Below are positions 12,034 to 22,273 of a DNA stretch of 64,000 nt, piece after piece. Where the stretch lies: positions 1-64,000 of the forward strand of contig JAIYBZ010000012.1 of assembly GCA_027488255.1 (NCBI GenBank), in the 5' to 3' direction. Below the pieces are notes generated by a model that had not been told where the DNA came from, ran no database searches, and worked only from the letters and a program-made list of their open reading frames with translations. This DNA comes from Comamonadaceae bacterium (GTDB taxonomy: Bacteria; Pseudomonadota; Gammaproteobacteria; Burkholderiales; Burkholderiaceae_C). Position numbers and translations under genes: made by a program. Every line of letters starts with the position of its first letter. Position 1 is the first letter of the stretch.

Positions 12034-12767
12034 CCCACCTCAAAGAACTTCCATTTCAGGCGCTGCAGTGCTACGCCACGGCACCTTATGCCTGCAGTTA
12101 TTTGCCCGATCGCATGGCCCGGTCGCAAGTCGCCACGCCCAGCCACTTGATTCAAAACGAGGTCTACTCTGATTTGGTGGCCCAAGGCTTTCGGCGCAGT
12201 GGGGTGTTCACCTACCGGCCGTATTGCGATGGCTGCCAAGCGTGCCAAGCGTTGCGCGTCAAGGTGCAGGCCTTCAAACCCGACCGAAGCCAGCGCAGAG
12301 CGCGGCGTACGCACCAAGATTTGCAAGCGCGGGTGCTTGACCTTCAATTTGATGCCGAGCACTACGACCTGTATTTGCGCTACCAGACCCGCCGCCACCC
12401 CGGCGGGGGCATGGACCATGACAGCGTGGACCAATACAACCAGTTTTTGCTGCAAAGCCGCGTGAACTCCCGCTTGGTTGAATTTCGCAGCCCTGCGCCC
12501 GAGGGCCAACAGGGCTGCCTCAAAATGGTCAGCATCGTGGATGTCTTGGACCACGGTTTGTCGGCGGTGTACACATTTTTCGAGCCCGATGACGCAGCCT
12601 GCTACGGCACTTATGGCGTGCTTTGGCAAATCGAACAGGCGGCGGCATTGGGTTTGGACTACGTTTATCTGGGCTACTGGATTGAGGACAGCGCCAAAAT
12701 GGCCTACAAAGCGCGGTTTTCCCCTTGTGAAATCTTGGTCCAAGGGCAGTGGCAAGCCCTGAGTTGA
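12030..12767 (+). CDS. bpt: aspartate/glutamate leucyltransferase (Bpt; arginyl-tRNA-protein transferase family)
   Basis: GTG start overlapping the aat stop (GTGA); [51 protein letters not shown]. Confidence 0.93.
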   Translation: MTHLKELPFQALQCYATAPYACSYLPDRMARSQVATPSHLIQNEVYSDLVAQGFRRSGVFTYRPYCDGCQACQALRVKVQAFKPDRSQRRARRTHQDLQARVLDLQFDAEHYDLYLRYQTRRHPGGGMDHDSVDQYNQFLLQSRVNSRLVEFRSPAPEGQQGCLKMVSIVDVLDHGLSAVYTFFEPDDAACYGTYGVLWQIEQAAALGLDYVYLGYWIEDSAKMAYKARFSPCEILVQGQWQALS

Positions 12768-12816
12768 AGCTCTCATCTTTTCACAGTGTAAAATTTACCG
12801 AACGCCAACGGACACC

Positions 12817-13596
12817 ATGAAAAAAGACCCCGCCCTCTCTCAGACCCCCACGATTCAGGTCATTGAGCGCATGTTCACGCTGATCGATGTTTTGGCCTCC
12901 CGTGAAGAAGCCATCTCGCTCAAAGAAATCAGTGAAAAAACAGGTTTACACCCCTCCACGGCACACCGAATCTTGAATGATCTGGCCACAGGCCGATTTG
13001 TCGATCGCCCTGAGGCGGGCAATTACCGTTTGGGCATGCGCCTGTTGGAGCTTGGGAATCTGGTCAAAGGGCGCCTGAATGTGCGCGATGCCGCCTTGAC
13101 GCCCATGCGCGAGTTGCACAAACAAATTCAGCAACCCGTGAACCTCAGCATGCGGCAAGGCGATGAGATCGTCTACATCGAGCGTGCTTACAGCGAGCGC
13201 TCGGGCATGCAGGTGGTCCGCGCCATTGGTGGCCGCGCGCCCTTGCACCTGACCTCGGTGGGCAAATTGTTTTTGGCGGCAGACGACCCCTTGCGAGTGC
13301 GCTCTTATGCCACGCGCACCGGCTTGCTGGGCCAAACCCGCAACAGCATCACACAACAGCAAGTGCTCGAGAGAGAGCTGGCACGGGTCAAGCAATATGG
13401 CATTGCCCGCGACAACGAAGAGTTAGAGCTGGGGGTGCGTTGTATTGCCGCTGGCATCTACGATGACCAGGGCAAGTTATTGGCCGGCCTGTCTATTTCG
13501 GCTCCGGCAGATCGACTCGATGAAGGCTGGCTGCCAAAGCTGCAAGCCACGGCCCTGGAGATCTCCAGAACTTTGGGTTACCACGGGCACGCTTGA
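12817..13596 (+). CDS. IclR family transcriptional regulator
   Basis: N-terminal HTH (LKEISEKTGLHPSTAHRILNDL) and IclR effector domain (GGRAPLHLTSVGKLFLA, GVRCIAAGIYD). Confidence 0.93.
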   Translation: MKKDPALSQTPTIQVIERMFTLIDVLASREEAISLKEISEKTGLHPSTAHRILNDLATGRFVDRPEAGNYRLGMRLLELGNLVKGRLNVRDAALTPMRELHKQIQQPVNLSMRQGDEIVYIERAYSERSGMQVVRAIGGRAPLHLTSVGKLFLAADDPLRVRSYATRTGLLGQTRNSITQQQVLERELARVKQYGIARDNEELELGVRCIAAGIYDDQGKLLAGLSISAPADRLDEGWLPKLQATALEISRTLGYHGHA

Positions 13597-13664
13597 GCCC
13601 TGCCCTGCCCCGCCCGGCACCCGCTCCCGCCGACATTCACCGCGCACGCGCACCGCACACTCAC

Positions 13665-13703
13665 AGTGCGACATTTCAGCGCGAGATTTCAGTGCGACAT
13701 TTC
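13665..13703. repeat. three tandem 13-nt repeats
   Basis: AGTGCGACATTTC / AGCGCGAGATTTC / AGTGCGACATTTC, directly adjacent. Confidence 0.9.
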
Positions 13704-13711
13704 ACAGACAC

Positions 13712-13741
13712 AAAAAAGGCCTCAATTGAGGCCTTTTTTTT
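13712..13741. terminator. bidirectional Rho-independent terminator
   Basis: AAAAAAGGCCTCAATTGAGGCCTTTTTTTT between convergent genes. Confidence 0.92.
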
Positions 13742-13760
13742 CGACTGACGACGGCTAGCG

Positions 13761-14843
13761 TTAACTGGGCATTTGCTCAGTCAAAGCCGAGTGTTTGATG
13801 ATGGAAGTGGCGGGGGACTTTTCGACCCAACGGCGCACACGCTCGGCATCGGCAATGCGGCTGAGTTTGCCTGCCGAGTCCAAGAACACCATGATCAGTT
13901 TCCGACCGGCCACTTGCGCTTGCATCACCAAGCATTGGCCGGCTTCAGAGATGTAGCCGGTTTTTTGCAAGCCAATGTCCCACTGTGGGTTTTTGACCAA
14001 GCGGTTGGTGTTGTTGTAGTGCAGCGTGCGGCTGCCCACTTCAATTTCTCGGCCGGGCGAAGTCGACAATTCGCGCAACACAGGCTCTTGGTAAGCCGCC
14101 CCCACCAACACCGCCAAGTCATTGGCACTGGACTGGTTGCGGCTCGACAAACCGGTGGGCTCGACATAGCGGGTGTCGACCATGCCCAAGGCGTGTGCGC
14201 GGGCGTTCATGCGCGAGACAAAGGCATCTAGACCGCCGGGGAAGGTGCGGCCCAAGGCGTGCGCGGCACGGTTTTCGCTGGACATCAAAGCCAAGTGCAG
14301 CAAGTCGCCACGGCTGAGCACGGTACCGACGGCCAAGCGAGACGAACTGCCCTTTTCGGTGTCCACATCGGCTTGAGAAATGGTGATCATTTCCGACATG
14401 GACAAATTGGCTTCAGAGATGACCAAGCCGGTCATGAGCTTGGTCAAAGAGGCAATTGGCAAGACCGCATTGTCGTTTTTGCGGAACAAGACTTCACGCG
14501 TGTCTTGGTCAATCACCAGGGCCACGCTGGAGCGCAAGTCCAAAGGATCTGCGGCCGAATGCAGACCGGCCAATTGTCCGAATGAGGGACGCTGCGGCAC
14601 GGCTTTGGCGGCGACGCGCTTGCCAGAAGTTTTGGCGGCAGTGGTTTTTTTCTTTTTGTCGACTTTAGACACGCTGATTGGCGCGCGCTTTTTAGAAGGA
14701 GATTTGGAGTTTTGCGCTTGTGAAGCCAGCGGCATGGCCAACAAGGAGCCCAAAAAAGCAACGGTCACGGAGCTGGCCAGCGCTTTTGCCCAACGGCCGG
14801 GGCTTGTGAAATTGAATACGGAAGTGAGTCGCGTGTGGGGCAT
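13761..14843 (-). CDS. D-alanyl-D-alanine endopeptidase/carboxypeptidase (PbpG-like, S11 family)
   Basis: SxxK (ASLTKLMT), SSEN, and KTG (GLQKTGYIS) motifs; signal-like N-terminus. Start MPHTRLT inferred. Confidence 0.9.
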   Translation of the reverse strand: MPHTRLTSVFNFTSPGRWAKALASSVTVAFLGSLLAMPLASQAQNSKSPSKKRAPISVSKVDKKKKTTAAKTSGKRVAAKAVPQRPSFGQLAGLHSAADPLDLRSSVALVIDQDTREVLFRKNDNAVLPIASLTKLMTGLVISEANLSMSEMITISQADVDTEKGSSSRLAVGTVLSRGDLLHLALMSSENRAAHALGRTFPGGLDAFVSRMNARAHALGMVDTRYVEPTGLSSRNQSSANDLAVLVGAAYQEPVLRELSTSPGREIEVGSRTLHYNNTNRLVKNPQWDIGLQKTGYISEAGQCLVMQAQVAGRKLIMVFLDSAGKLSRIADAERVRRWVEKSPATSIIKHSALTEQMPS

Positions 14844-14889
14844 CTGAGAATAATTATTTGCGCTGATGCGACGGAGTGTACTCAAAATA

Positions 14890-14925
14890 AAAAAGTCACG
14901 CAAGAACAACAACTTGCGTGACTTT
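14890..14925 (-). terminator. Rho-independent terminator of leuA
   Basis: AAAGTCACGCAAG-N8-CTTGCGTGACTTT with T-rich tract on the minus strand, just downstream of leuA. Confidence 0.8.
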
Positions 14926-14959
14926 ATTGAAGCCAAAATTTAGAACCTATGGGTTCTTT

Positions 14960-16498
14960 CTAGCCTTGAGCTGCAACGCGCTCCGCTTTGCTTTGCAACT
15001 TGTTGAGTGCGCTCAGGTAAGCCTTGGCGGAGGCCACCACGATGTCGGGGTCTGAGCCGACACCGTTCACGACACGGCCGCTGTTTTGCAGTCGCACCGT
15101 GACTTCGCCCTGGCTTTCAGTGGAGCCGCTGATGGCGTTCACCGAATACAGCACCATTTCGGCACCGCTTTGGATGTGCGACTCGATGGCTTTCAAAGAG
15201 GCATCGACCGGCCCATTGCCATCCGATTCGGTGCGAATTTCTTTGCCCTGCACGGTGAACACCACCGAGGCGTGCGGACGCTCGCCAGTTTCGCTGTGTT
15301 GAGACATGGAAACAAAGCCATATTGTTCATTTTCGGCAGTGACGCTCTCGTCACCGACCAACGCCAAAATGTCTTCGTCAAAAATCTCGCTTTTGCGGTC
15401 TGCCAATTCTTTGAATCGGGCAAACGCATTGTTGATTTCTGTTTCGCTGTCGAGGGTCACGCCCAAGTCTTGCAAACGCTGTTTGAAGGCATTGCGGCCA
15501 CTCAATTTGCCCAAGACGATTTTGTTGGTCGTCCAACCCACATCTTCTGCGCGCATGATTTCGTAGGTGTCGCGGGCTTTCAACACGCCGTCTTGGTGGA
15601 TGCCCGAAGCGTGCGCAAAGGCATTGGCGCCCACAACCGCTTTGTTGGGTTGCACCACAAAGCCGGTGGTTTGGCTCACCATGCGGCTGGCGGCCACGAT
15701 GTGGCTGGTGTCAATGCCCACCTCCAAGCCAAAGTAATCACGACGGGTCTTCACCGCCATGACCACTTCTTCGAGAGAGCAGTTGCCCGCGCGTTCGCCC
15801 AATCCGTTGATGGTGCACTCGACTTGTCGGGCGCCACCGATTTTCACACCGGCCAAAGAGTTGGCCACGGCCATGCCCAAATCGTTGTGGCAGTGCACCG
15901 ACCAAATCGCTTTGTCCGAGTTGGGAATGCGCTCGCGCAAGGTGCGAATGAAGTTGCCATACAGCTCAGGCACGGCATAACCGACGGTGTCGGGCACGTT
16001 GATGGTAGTGGCCCCTTCGGCAATGACGGCCTCCAAAATGCGGCACAAAAAGTCCATGTCGCTGCGGTAGCCGTCTTCGGGGCTGAACTCGACATCGCCC
16101 ACCAAATTGCGGGCAAAACGCACCGCCTGTTTGGCTTGTTCAAACACCTGGTCTGGCGTCATGCGCAGCTTCTTTTCCATGTGCAATGGCGACGTGGCAA
16201 TGAAGGTGTGAATGCGTCCGCTGTTGGCTCCTTTCAGAGCCTCTGCGGCGCGCGCAATGTCTCGGTCATTGGCGCGTGACAAAGAGCAAACGGTGGACTC
16301 TTTGATGGCGTCCGCAATCGATTTGACCGCCTCAAAATCACCATTGGAACTGGCTGCAAAACCGGCTTCGATCACATCCACGCGCAGACGTTCCAACTGA
16401 CGGGCAATGCGCAGTTTTTCGTCACGGGTCATGGAGGCACCGGGTGATTGTTCACCGTCACGCAAAGTGGTGTCGAAAATAATCAATTTGTCAGTCAT
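14960..16498 (-). CDS. leuA: 2-isopropylmalate synthase
   Basis: 512 aa; [50 protein letters not shown]. Confidence 0.97.
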   Translation of the reverse strand: MTDKLIIFDTTLRDGEQSPGASMTRDEKLRIARQLERLRVDVIEAGFAASSNGDFEAVKSIADAIKESTVCSLSRANDRDIARAAEALKGANSGRIHTFIATSPLHMEKKLRMTPDQVFEQAKQAVRFARNLVGDVEFSPEDGYRSDMDFLCRILEAVIAEGATTINVPDTVGYAVPELYGNFIRTLRERIPNSDKAIWSVHCHNDLGMAVANSLAGVKIGGARQVECTINGLGERAGNCSLEEVVMAVKTRRDYFGLEVGIDTSHIVAASRMVSQTTGFVVQPNKAVVGANAFAHASGIHQDGVLKARDTYEIMRAEDVGWTTNKIVLGKLSGRNAFKQRLQDLGVTLDSETEINNAFARFKELADRKSEIFDEDILALVGDESVTAENEQYGFVSMSQHSETGERPHASVVFTVQGKEIRTESDGNGPVDASLKAIESHIQSGAEMVLYSVNAISGSTESQGEVTVRLQNSGRVVNGVGSDPDIVVASAKAYLSALNKLQSKAERVAAQG

Positions 16499-16541
16499 GT
16501 TTACTCCTGGTCATTAACCCGCAAGTCCAAGCAATAAATGC

Positions 16542-16576
16542 AAAAGGCCCGTTGCGGATGGCATACGGGCCTTTTG
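16542..16576 (-). promoter_or_regulatory. leuA leader attenuator/terminator hairpin
   Basis: Minus-strand RNA CAAAAGGCCCG-N13-CGGGCCUUUUG followed by CAUUUAUU, between a leader ORF and leuA. Confidence 0.8.
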
Positions 16577-16594
16577 GGAAAATGTTTGCGTGCG

Positions 16595-16648
16595 CTACAC
16601 ATCCCGCCCGATGGGCAGTAGCAGTAGTGCAAACAAAGAAAAATTCAT
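16595..16648 (-). CDS. leu leader peptide, MNFSLFALLLLPIGRDV (17 aa)
   Basis: Short ORF with four consecutive Leu codons (CTA CTG CTA CTG), followed by a terminator-like hairpin and then leuA. Confidence 0.78.
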   Translation of the reverse strand: MNFSLFALLLLPIGRDV

Positions 16649-16693
16649 AAAAAGACTTTAGCACAATTTAAATGCACAGATCTGGCGTGGGCT

Positions 16694-17509
16694 TCACTGG
16701 TGCAAGCCACGCTCTTCAGGCTCGTCGGTGGAGGTGCTGATCATGCTGGTTGGCTGGCCTTTGACCTTGCGCCAAACGTAGAGCGCATAACCGCTCAAGC
16801 CGTACACCACAAACAGGCCAAACAGCATGGTGGGGGGATCGATGTTCACCGCGGCAATCCCCAGGGCCACTAAGACCAAAGTGGCGAAAGGCACGCTTTT
16901 CTTCATGTGCATGTCTTTGAAACTGTAAAACGGCACATTGGTCACCATGGTGAGGCCGGCAAACAAGCAGACGGCAAACATGCCCCAAGCCACCGTTTTT
17001 GCGGGTACGGCGTTTTCAAACATGATCCAGACAAAGCCCATGACCAAAGCCGCTGCTGCGGGCGATGGCAAACCCTGAAAGTAACGCTTGTCCACAACAC
17101 CGGTATTCACATTGAAGCGGGCCAAGCGCAGTGCGGCGCAAGCACAGTAGACAAAGGCCGCAATCCAACCCCAACGCCCCAACTCTTTGAGTGTCCAAAC
17201 ATAGGCAATCAGCGCGGGTGCGGCGCCAAAAGAGACCATGTCAGAAAGAGAGTCCATTTGCTCGCCAAAGGCACTTTGGGTATTCGTCATGCGGGCCACG
17301 CGGCCGTCGAGGCTGTCGAGCACCATGGCGCTGAAAATGCCCACGGTGGCCAGATCAAAGCGGCCATTGATGGCCATGAGCACGGCATAAAAACCCGCAA
17401 ACAAAGCCGCCAAGGTGATCATGTTGGGCAGCATGTAGATGCCCTTGGAGGGTTTACGCACAGGCGCTGGGCCGTCCAATTCTTCGACTTTTTCGAGTTC
17501 GTTGGTCAT
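16694..17509 (-). CDS. pssA: CDP-diacylglycerol--serine O-phosphatidyltransferase
   Basis: CDP-alcohol phosphotransferase motif DSLDGRVARMTNTQSAFGEQMDSLSDMVSFG. Start MTNELEK. Confidence 0.93.
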   Translation of the reverse strand: MTNELEKVEELDGPAPVRKPSKGIYMLPNMITLAALFAGFYAVLMAINGRFDLATVGIFSAMVLDSLDGRVARMTNTQSAFGEQMDSLSDMVSFGAAPALIAYVWTLKELGRWGWIAAFVYCACAALRLARFNVNTGVVDKRYFQGLPSPAAAALVMGFVWIMFENAVPAKTVAWGMFAVCLFAGLTMVTNVPFYSFKDMHMKKSVPFATLVLVALGIAAVNIDPPTMLFGLFVVYGLSGYALYVWRKVKGQPTSMISTSTDEPEERGLHQ

Positions 17510-17581
17510 CTTCAAATCCTGTTGACAAGGGCGGGGCTCACATCTCTTGGCGCTGAGTTTAAGCCAGCACCCGCGCCCAAT

Positions 17582-17608
17582 AAAAAAGGCCACCGCAGTG
17601 GCCTTTTG
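17582..17608 (-). terminator. Rho-independent terminator of ilvC
   Basis: AAAAAAGGCCACCGCAGTGGCCTTTTG just downstream of ilvC. Confidence 0.85.
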
Positions 17609-17627
17609 GTGAACTCCCAAAAGGAGA

Positions 17628-18683
<1,056 letters not shown>

Positions 18684-19175
18684 TTAGACGCGCAGGATGC
18701 GCTCGCCGCGCCCGATACCGCACGCACCGGTGCGCACGGTCTCCAAAATGGCACTGCGGTCGATCGCCTCCAAAAAGGCGTCGTTCTTGGATTGGTCACC
18801 TGTCAGCTCGATGGTGTAGCTTTTGTCGGTGACATCAATCACACGGCCACGGAAGATGTCGGCCATGCGTTTCATTTCTTCGCGCTCCTTACCGACGGCA
18901 CGCACTTTCACCAGCATCAGCTCGCGCTCGGTGTAGGCGCCTTCGGTCAGGTCGACCACTTTGACCACTTCAATCAAGCGGTTCAGGTGTTTGGTGATTT
19001 GCTCAATCACATCGTCAGAACCCGTGGTCTGGATGGTCATGCGCGACAGGCTGGGGTCTTCGGTGGGGGCCACGGTCAGGGACTCGATGTTGTAGCCACG
19101 AGCCGAGAACAAACCCACCACGCGAGACAAGGCGCCCGCCTCGTTTTCGATCAGTACAGCAATGATGTGTTTCAT
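18684..19175 (-). CDS. ilvH: acetolactate synthase small subunit
   Basis: MKHIIAVLIENEAGALSRVVGLFSARGYNIESLTVAPTED (ACT domain). Confidence 0.96.
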   Translation of the reverse strand: MKHIIAVLIENEAGALSRVVGLFSARGYNIESLTVAPTEDPSLSRMTIQTTGSDDVIEQITKHLNRLIEVVKVVDLTEGAYTERELMLVKVRAVGKEREEMKRMADIFRGRVIDVTDKSYTIELTGDQSKNDAFLEAIDRSAILETVRTGACGIGRGERILRV

Positions 19176-19177
19176 GA

Positions 19178-20947
19178 TTACAGATCCTCCGAGCCGAGCA
19201 ACATTTCGGTGATGCCCTTACCCGCCTTCACCATCGGGAAGACGTTTTCTGTGGGGTCGGTGCGGATGTCCAGGAACACGGTGCGGTCTTTCAGACTGCG
19301 CGCCTCTCGCAGCGCGGGCTCGACGTCTTCGGGTTTTTCAACCAAGATGCCCACGTGACCATAGGCCTCGGCGAGTTTCACGAAGTTGGGCAACGCGTCC
19401 ATGTAGCTGTGGCTGTAGCGACCGGAGTATTCGATCTCTTGCCACTGGCGCACCATGCCCAAATAACGGTTGTTCAAAGCGACGATCTTGATGGGTGTGT
19501 TGTATTGCAAGCAGGTGGAGAGCTCTTGGATGCACATTTGCACCGAGCCTTCGCCCGTGACGCAAAACACCTCGCTGTCCGGTTTGGCCAACTTGATGCC
19601 CATGGCGTAGGGAATGCCCACGCCCATGGTGCCCAAGCCCCCAGAGTTGATCCAACGGCGGGGTTCGGTGAACTTGTAGTACTGAGCCGCCCACATTTGG
19701 TGTTGGCCCACATCGGAGGTGATGTACGCATCAGCGTCTTTGGTCATCTCCCACAAAGTTTCGATGACTTTTTGCGGCTTGATCACCAAATTGTTGTTGT
19801 TCTCGTACTTCATGCAATCGCGGCTGCGCCAGCCTTCGATGGTGCTCCACCATTGCTCCAGCGCTTGGGGATCGGCTTTTTGGCCCGACTCGCGGATCAT
19901 GCCCATCAACTCGGTCAGCACGTCTTTGACATCGCCCACGATCGGCACATCGACTTTCACGCGCTTGGAAATGCTGGAAGGGTCGATGTCGATGTGGATG
20001 ATCTTTCGTTCGTTTTGCGCGAAGTGCTTGGGGTTGCCAATCACGCGGTCGTCAAAACGCGCGCCAATGGCCAGCAACACATCGCAGCTTTGCATGGCGT
20101 TGTTGGCTTCCAAGGTGCCGTGCATGCCCAGCATGCCCAAGAAGCGGCGGTCGGTTGCTGGGAAAGCGCCCAAACCCATGAGGGTGTTGGTCACTGGGAA
20201 ATTGAGCAGGTCGACCAGGGCGCGCAATTCGCCACAGGCTTCGCTCATCAAGACGCCCCCGCCGGTGTAGATGTAAGGGCGCTTGGCCGACATCAACAAC
20301 TGCAAGGCCTTGCGAATTTGACCGCCATGGCCTTTGCGCACCGGGTTGTAAGAGCGCATCTCGACCGACTCGGGGTAGCCGGTGTACATGACCTTGTTGA
20401 AAGAAACATCTTTGGGCACATCCACCACCACGGGGCCGGGGCGGCCACTGCGTGCGATGTGGAAAGCCTTTTTCATGACCTCGGCCATGTCGCGGGCGTC
20501 TTTGACCAAGAAATTGTGTTTGACGATGGGGCGGGTAATGCCCACCGCATCGCATTCTTGGAAAGCATCCAAACCAATGGCCGCCGTGGGCACTTGGCCA
20601 CTGATGATGACCATGGGGATGCTGTCCATGTACGCCGTGGCAATACCGGTCACCGCATTGGTGAGGCCGGGGCCCGAAGTGACCAGCGCCACACCAACTT
20701 CGCCCGTCGCACGGGCAAAACCGTCGGCCGCATGCACGGCCGCTTGTTCGTGGCGGACCAGCACGTGCTGGATGGTGTCTTGTTTGTAAAAAGCGTCGTA
20801 AATGTGCAGCACCGCGCCGCCGGGGTAGCCCCAGACGTACTGCACGTTTTCAGCTTGAAGTGCTTTGACGAGGATTTCTGCGCCGCGCAATTCTTGAGCG
20901 CCCGCAGGAGGGGATGCCGTTTCGGCTTTGTTCATTTCCATATTCAA
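19178..20947 (-). CDS. ilvI: acetolactate synthase large subunit
   Basis: ThDP-enzyme motifs; GAEILVKALQAENVQYVWGYPGGAVLHIYDA. Confidence 0.95.
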   Translation of the reverse strand: MNMEMNKAETASPPAGAQELRGAEILVKALQAENVQYVWGYPGGAVLHIYDAFYKQDTIQHVLVRHEQAAVHAADGFARATGEVGVALVTSGPGLTNAVTGIATAYMDSIPMVIISGQVPTAAIGLDAFQECDAVGITRPIVKHNFLVKDARDMAEVMKKAFHIARSGRPGPVVVDVPKDVSFNKVMYTGYPESVEMRSYNPVRKGHGGQIRKALQLLMSAKRPYIYTGGGVLMSEACGELRALVDLLNFPVTNTLMGLGAFPATDRRFLGMLGMHGTLEANNAMQSCDVLLAIGARFDDRVIGNPKHFAQNERKIIHIDIDPSSISKRVKVDVPIVGDVKDVLTELMGMIRESGQKADPQALEQWWSTIEGWRSRDCMKYENNNNLVIKPQKVIETLWEMTKDADAYITSDVGQHQMWAAQYYKFTEPRRWINSGGLGTMGVGIPYAMGIKLAKPDSEVFCVTGEGSVQMCIQELSTCLQYNTPIKIVALNNRYLGMVRQWQEIEYSGRYSHSYMDALPNFVKLAEAYGHVGILVEKPEDVEPALREARSLKDRTVFLDIRTDPTENVFPMVKAGKGITEMLLGSEDL

Positions 20948-20962
20948 CCTTTGTGAATTTCT

Positions 20963-21034
20963 CTAACGAAAAACCTTGGGTGCCCCTGGGCGCGACTCTT
21001 GTGGAGTGGCTTTGGGACTTAAGACCACAGACAT
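20963..21034 (-). CDS. candidate ilvI leader ORF, MSVVLSPKATPQESRPGAPKVFR (23 aa)
   Basis: Short ORF ending 15 nt before the ilvI start; VVL cluster; GGTGCCC/GGGCACC inverted repeat brackets it. Confidence 0.45.
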   Translation of the reverse strand: MSVVLSPKATPQESRPGAPKVFR

Positions 21035-21263
21035 GGGCACCAAACTGTAAAAGTGCCGGACGGTGATCCGTTTGCTTTTTTTCAATTGCAACCGCGCATT
21101 ATCGCATTAGTTTTCGAGCCTTCGAGGAGGGGCGCAAAAACTTCATGCCAGTGTCATAATTCCCGGCGCTCGGCCCTTTGGGCACCCGGGGACGCAGACC
21201 GCGCGCTTGCCTCACCCTCCCCTCAACTGGCAAAACCACCGCTTTAGCGAGCGTTGAAACAAC

Positions 21264-21830
21264 TTGGCTTCCGATTTAGAACTCTCTGAATTTCTGAAAA
21301 ACGTGGAAAAAAAGGCGTTCAAGCGCGCTTTTTTCCATGTTCGGAACGAAGATGCGGCCCTGGACATCTTGCAAGACAGCATGATCAAGCTGTGCACCCA
21401 CTACGCCGACAAGCCCCTCTGCGAACTGCCCCTGCTTTTTCAGCGCATCTTGTCCAACACCATGTTGGATTGGTTCAGGCGCCAAAAAACCCGAAATTCC
21501 CTCTTCACCCCCTTGAGTGGCTTTGGCTCTGAAGACGGCCCCGGTGAATTTGACTTGCTGGAAGTCCATGCCAACGCTGCCCAAGAAGCCTCCACCGAGA
21601 GCGCAGAAGACTGGATTGGCCGGGTGCAAACCCTGGAACACATCGAAGCTGCCGTGATGGAATTGCCAGCGCGTCAACGGGAAGCCTTCTTGCTGCGTTA
21701 TTGGGAAGAACTGGATGTGGCAGAAACCGCTGCAGTGATGGGCTGCTCAGAAGGCAGCGTCAAAACCCATTGTTCTCGGGCCATTCAAGCCCTGAGTAAA
21801 ACCTTGGGATTACAAGGAATCGGACCATGA
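21264..21830 (+). CDS. RNA polymerase sigma factor, sigma-70/ECF type
   Basis: sigma2 (AALDILQDSMIKLC..RILSNTMLDWFRRQ) and sigma4 (MELPARQREAFLLRYWEELDVAETAAVMGCSEGSVKTHCSRAIQAL). TTG start inferred. Confidence 0.88.
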   Translation: MASDLELSEFLKNVEKKAFKRAFFHVRNEDAALDILQDSMIKLCTHYADKPLCELPLLFQRILSNTMLDWFRRQKTRNSLFTPLSGFGSEDGPGEFDLLEVHANAAQEASTESAEDWIGRVQTLEHIEAAVMELPARQREAFLLRYWEELDVAETAAVMGCSEGSVKTHCSRAIQALSKTLGLQGIGP

Positions 21831-22273
21831 AAATTCAAAATTTGCAGTCAGAAAAAGACATGGACCGTTTGGGGCAGTATTTTTCAAGCCAATTGTCTTC
21901 GGCGACGCCCCCATTGCCCCATGACATCGCCGAGCGCTTGCGCATCGCTCGACAAACCGCCTTGGCCCAACGCAAGCCCCTGCTGCGTTCGCGCTTGAGC
22001 GCCACTGCACAGCTTCAGTCCAACGGCAGTTTGAGCGCGCCCTCCGACGAAGGTTTGACGGTCTGGAGCTTTTTGGCGTCGGTGCTTCCCTTGTTGGTTT
22101 TGCTCGCAGGGCTGATGGCCATCCAATGGATTCAGCAGGACCACATCGCGGCTGAAATCGCGGCGACAGATGCGGCCCTCCTGACCGACGATTTGCCGCC
22201 CGACGCCTACACCGATCCCGGATTTGCCCAGTTTCTGAGCAAAGGGCTCAACACCCGAGCCGCCAATGACTGA
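21827..22273 (+). CDS. DUF3619-like single-TM protein (candidate anti-sigma factor)
   Basis: Overlaps the sigma gene by ATGA; soluble N-terminus, single TM (VWSFLASVLPLLVLLAGLMAIQWI). Confidence 0.7.
   Translation: MKIQNLQSEKDMDRLGQYFSSQLSSATPPLPHDIAERLRIARQTALAQRKPLLRSRLSATAQLQSNGSLSAPSDEGLTVWSFLASVLPLLVLLAGLMAIQWIQQDHIAAEIAATDAALLTDDLPPDAYTDPGFAQFLSKGLNTRAAND

Noticed and set aside
19355-20956. 533-aa plus-strand ORF antisense to ilvI
   Set aside because: Shadow of a strongly coding minus-strand gene; no recognisable domain or start context.
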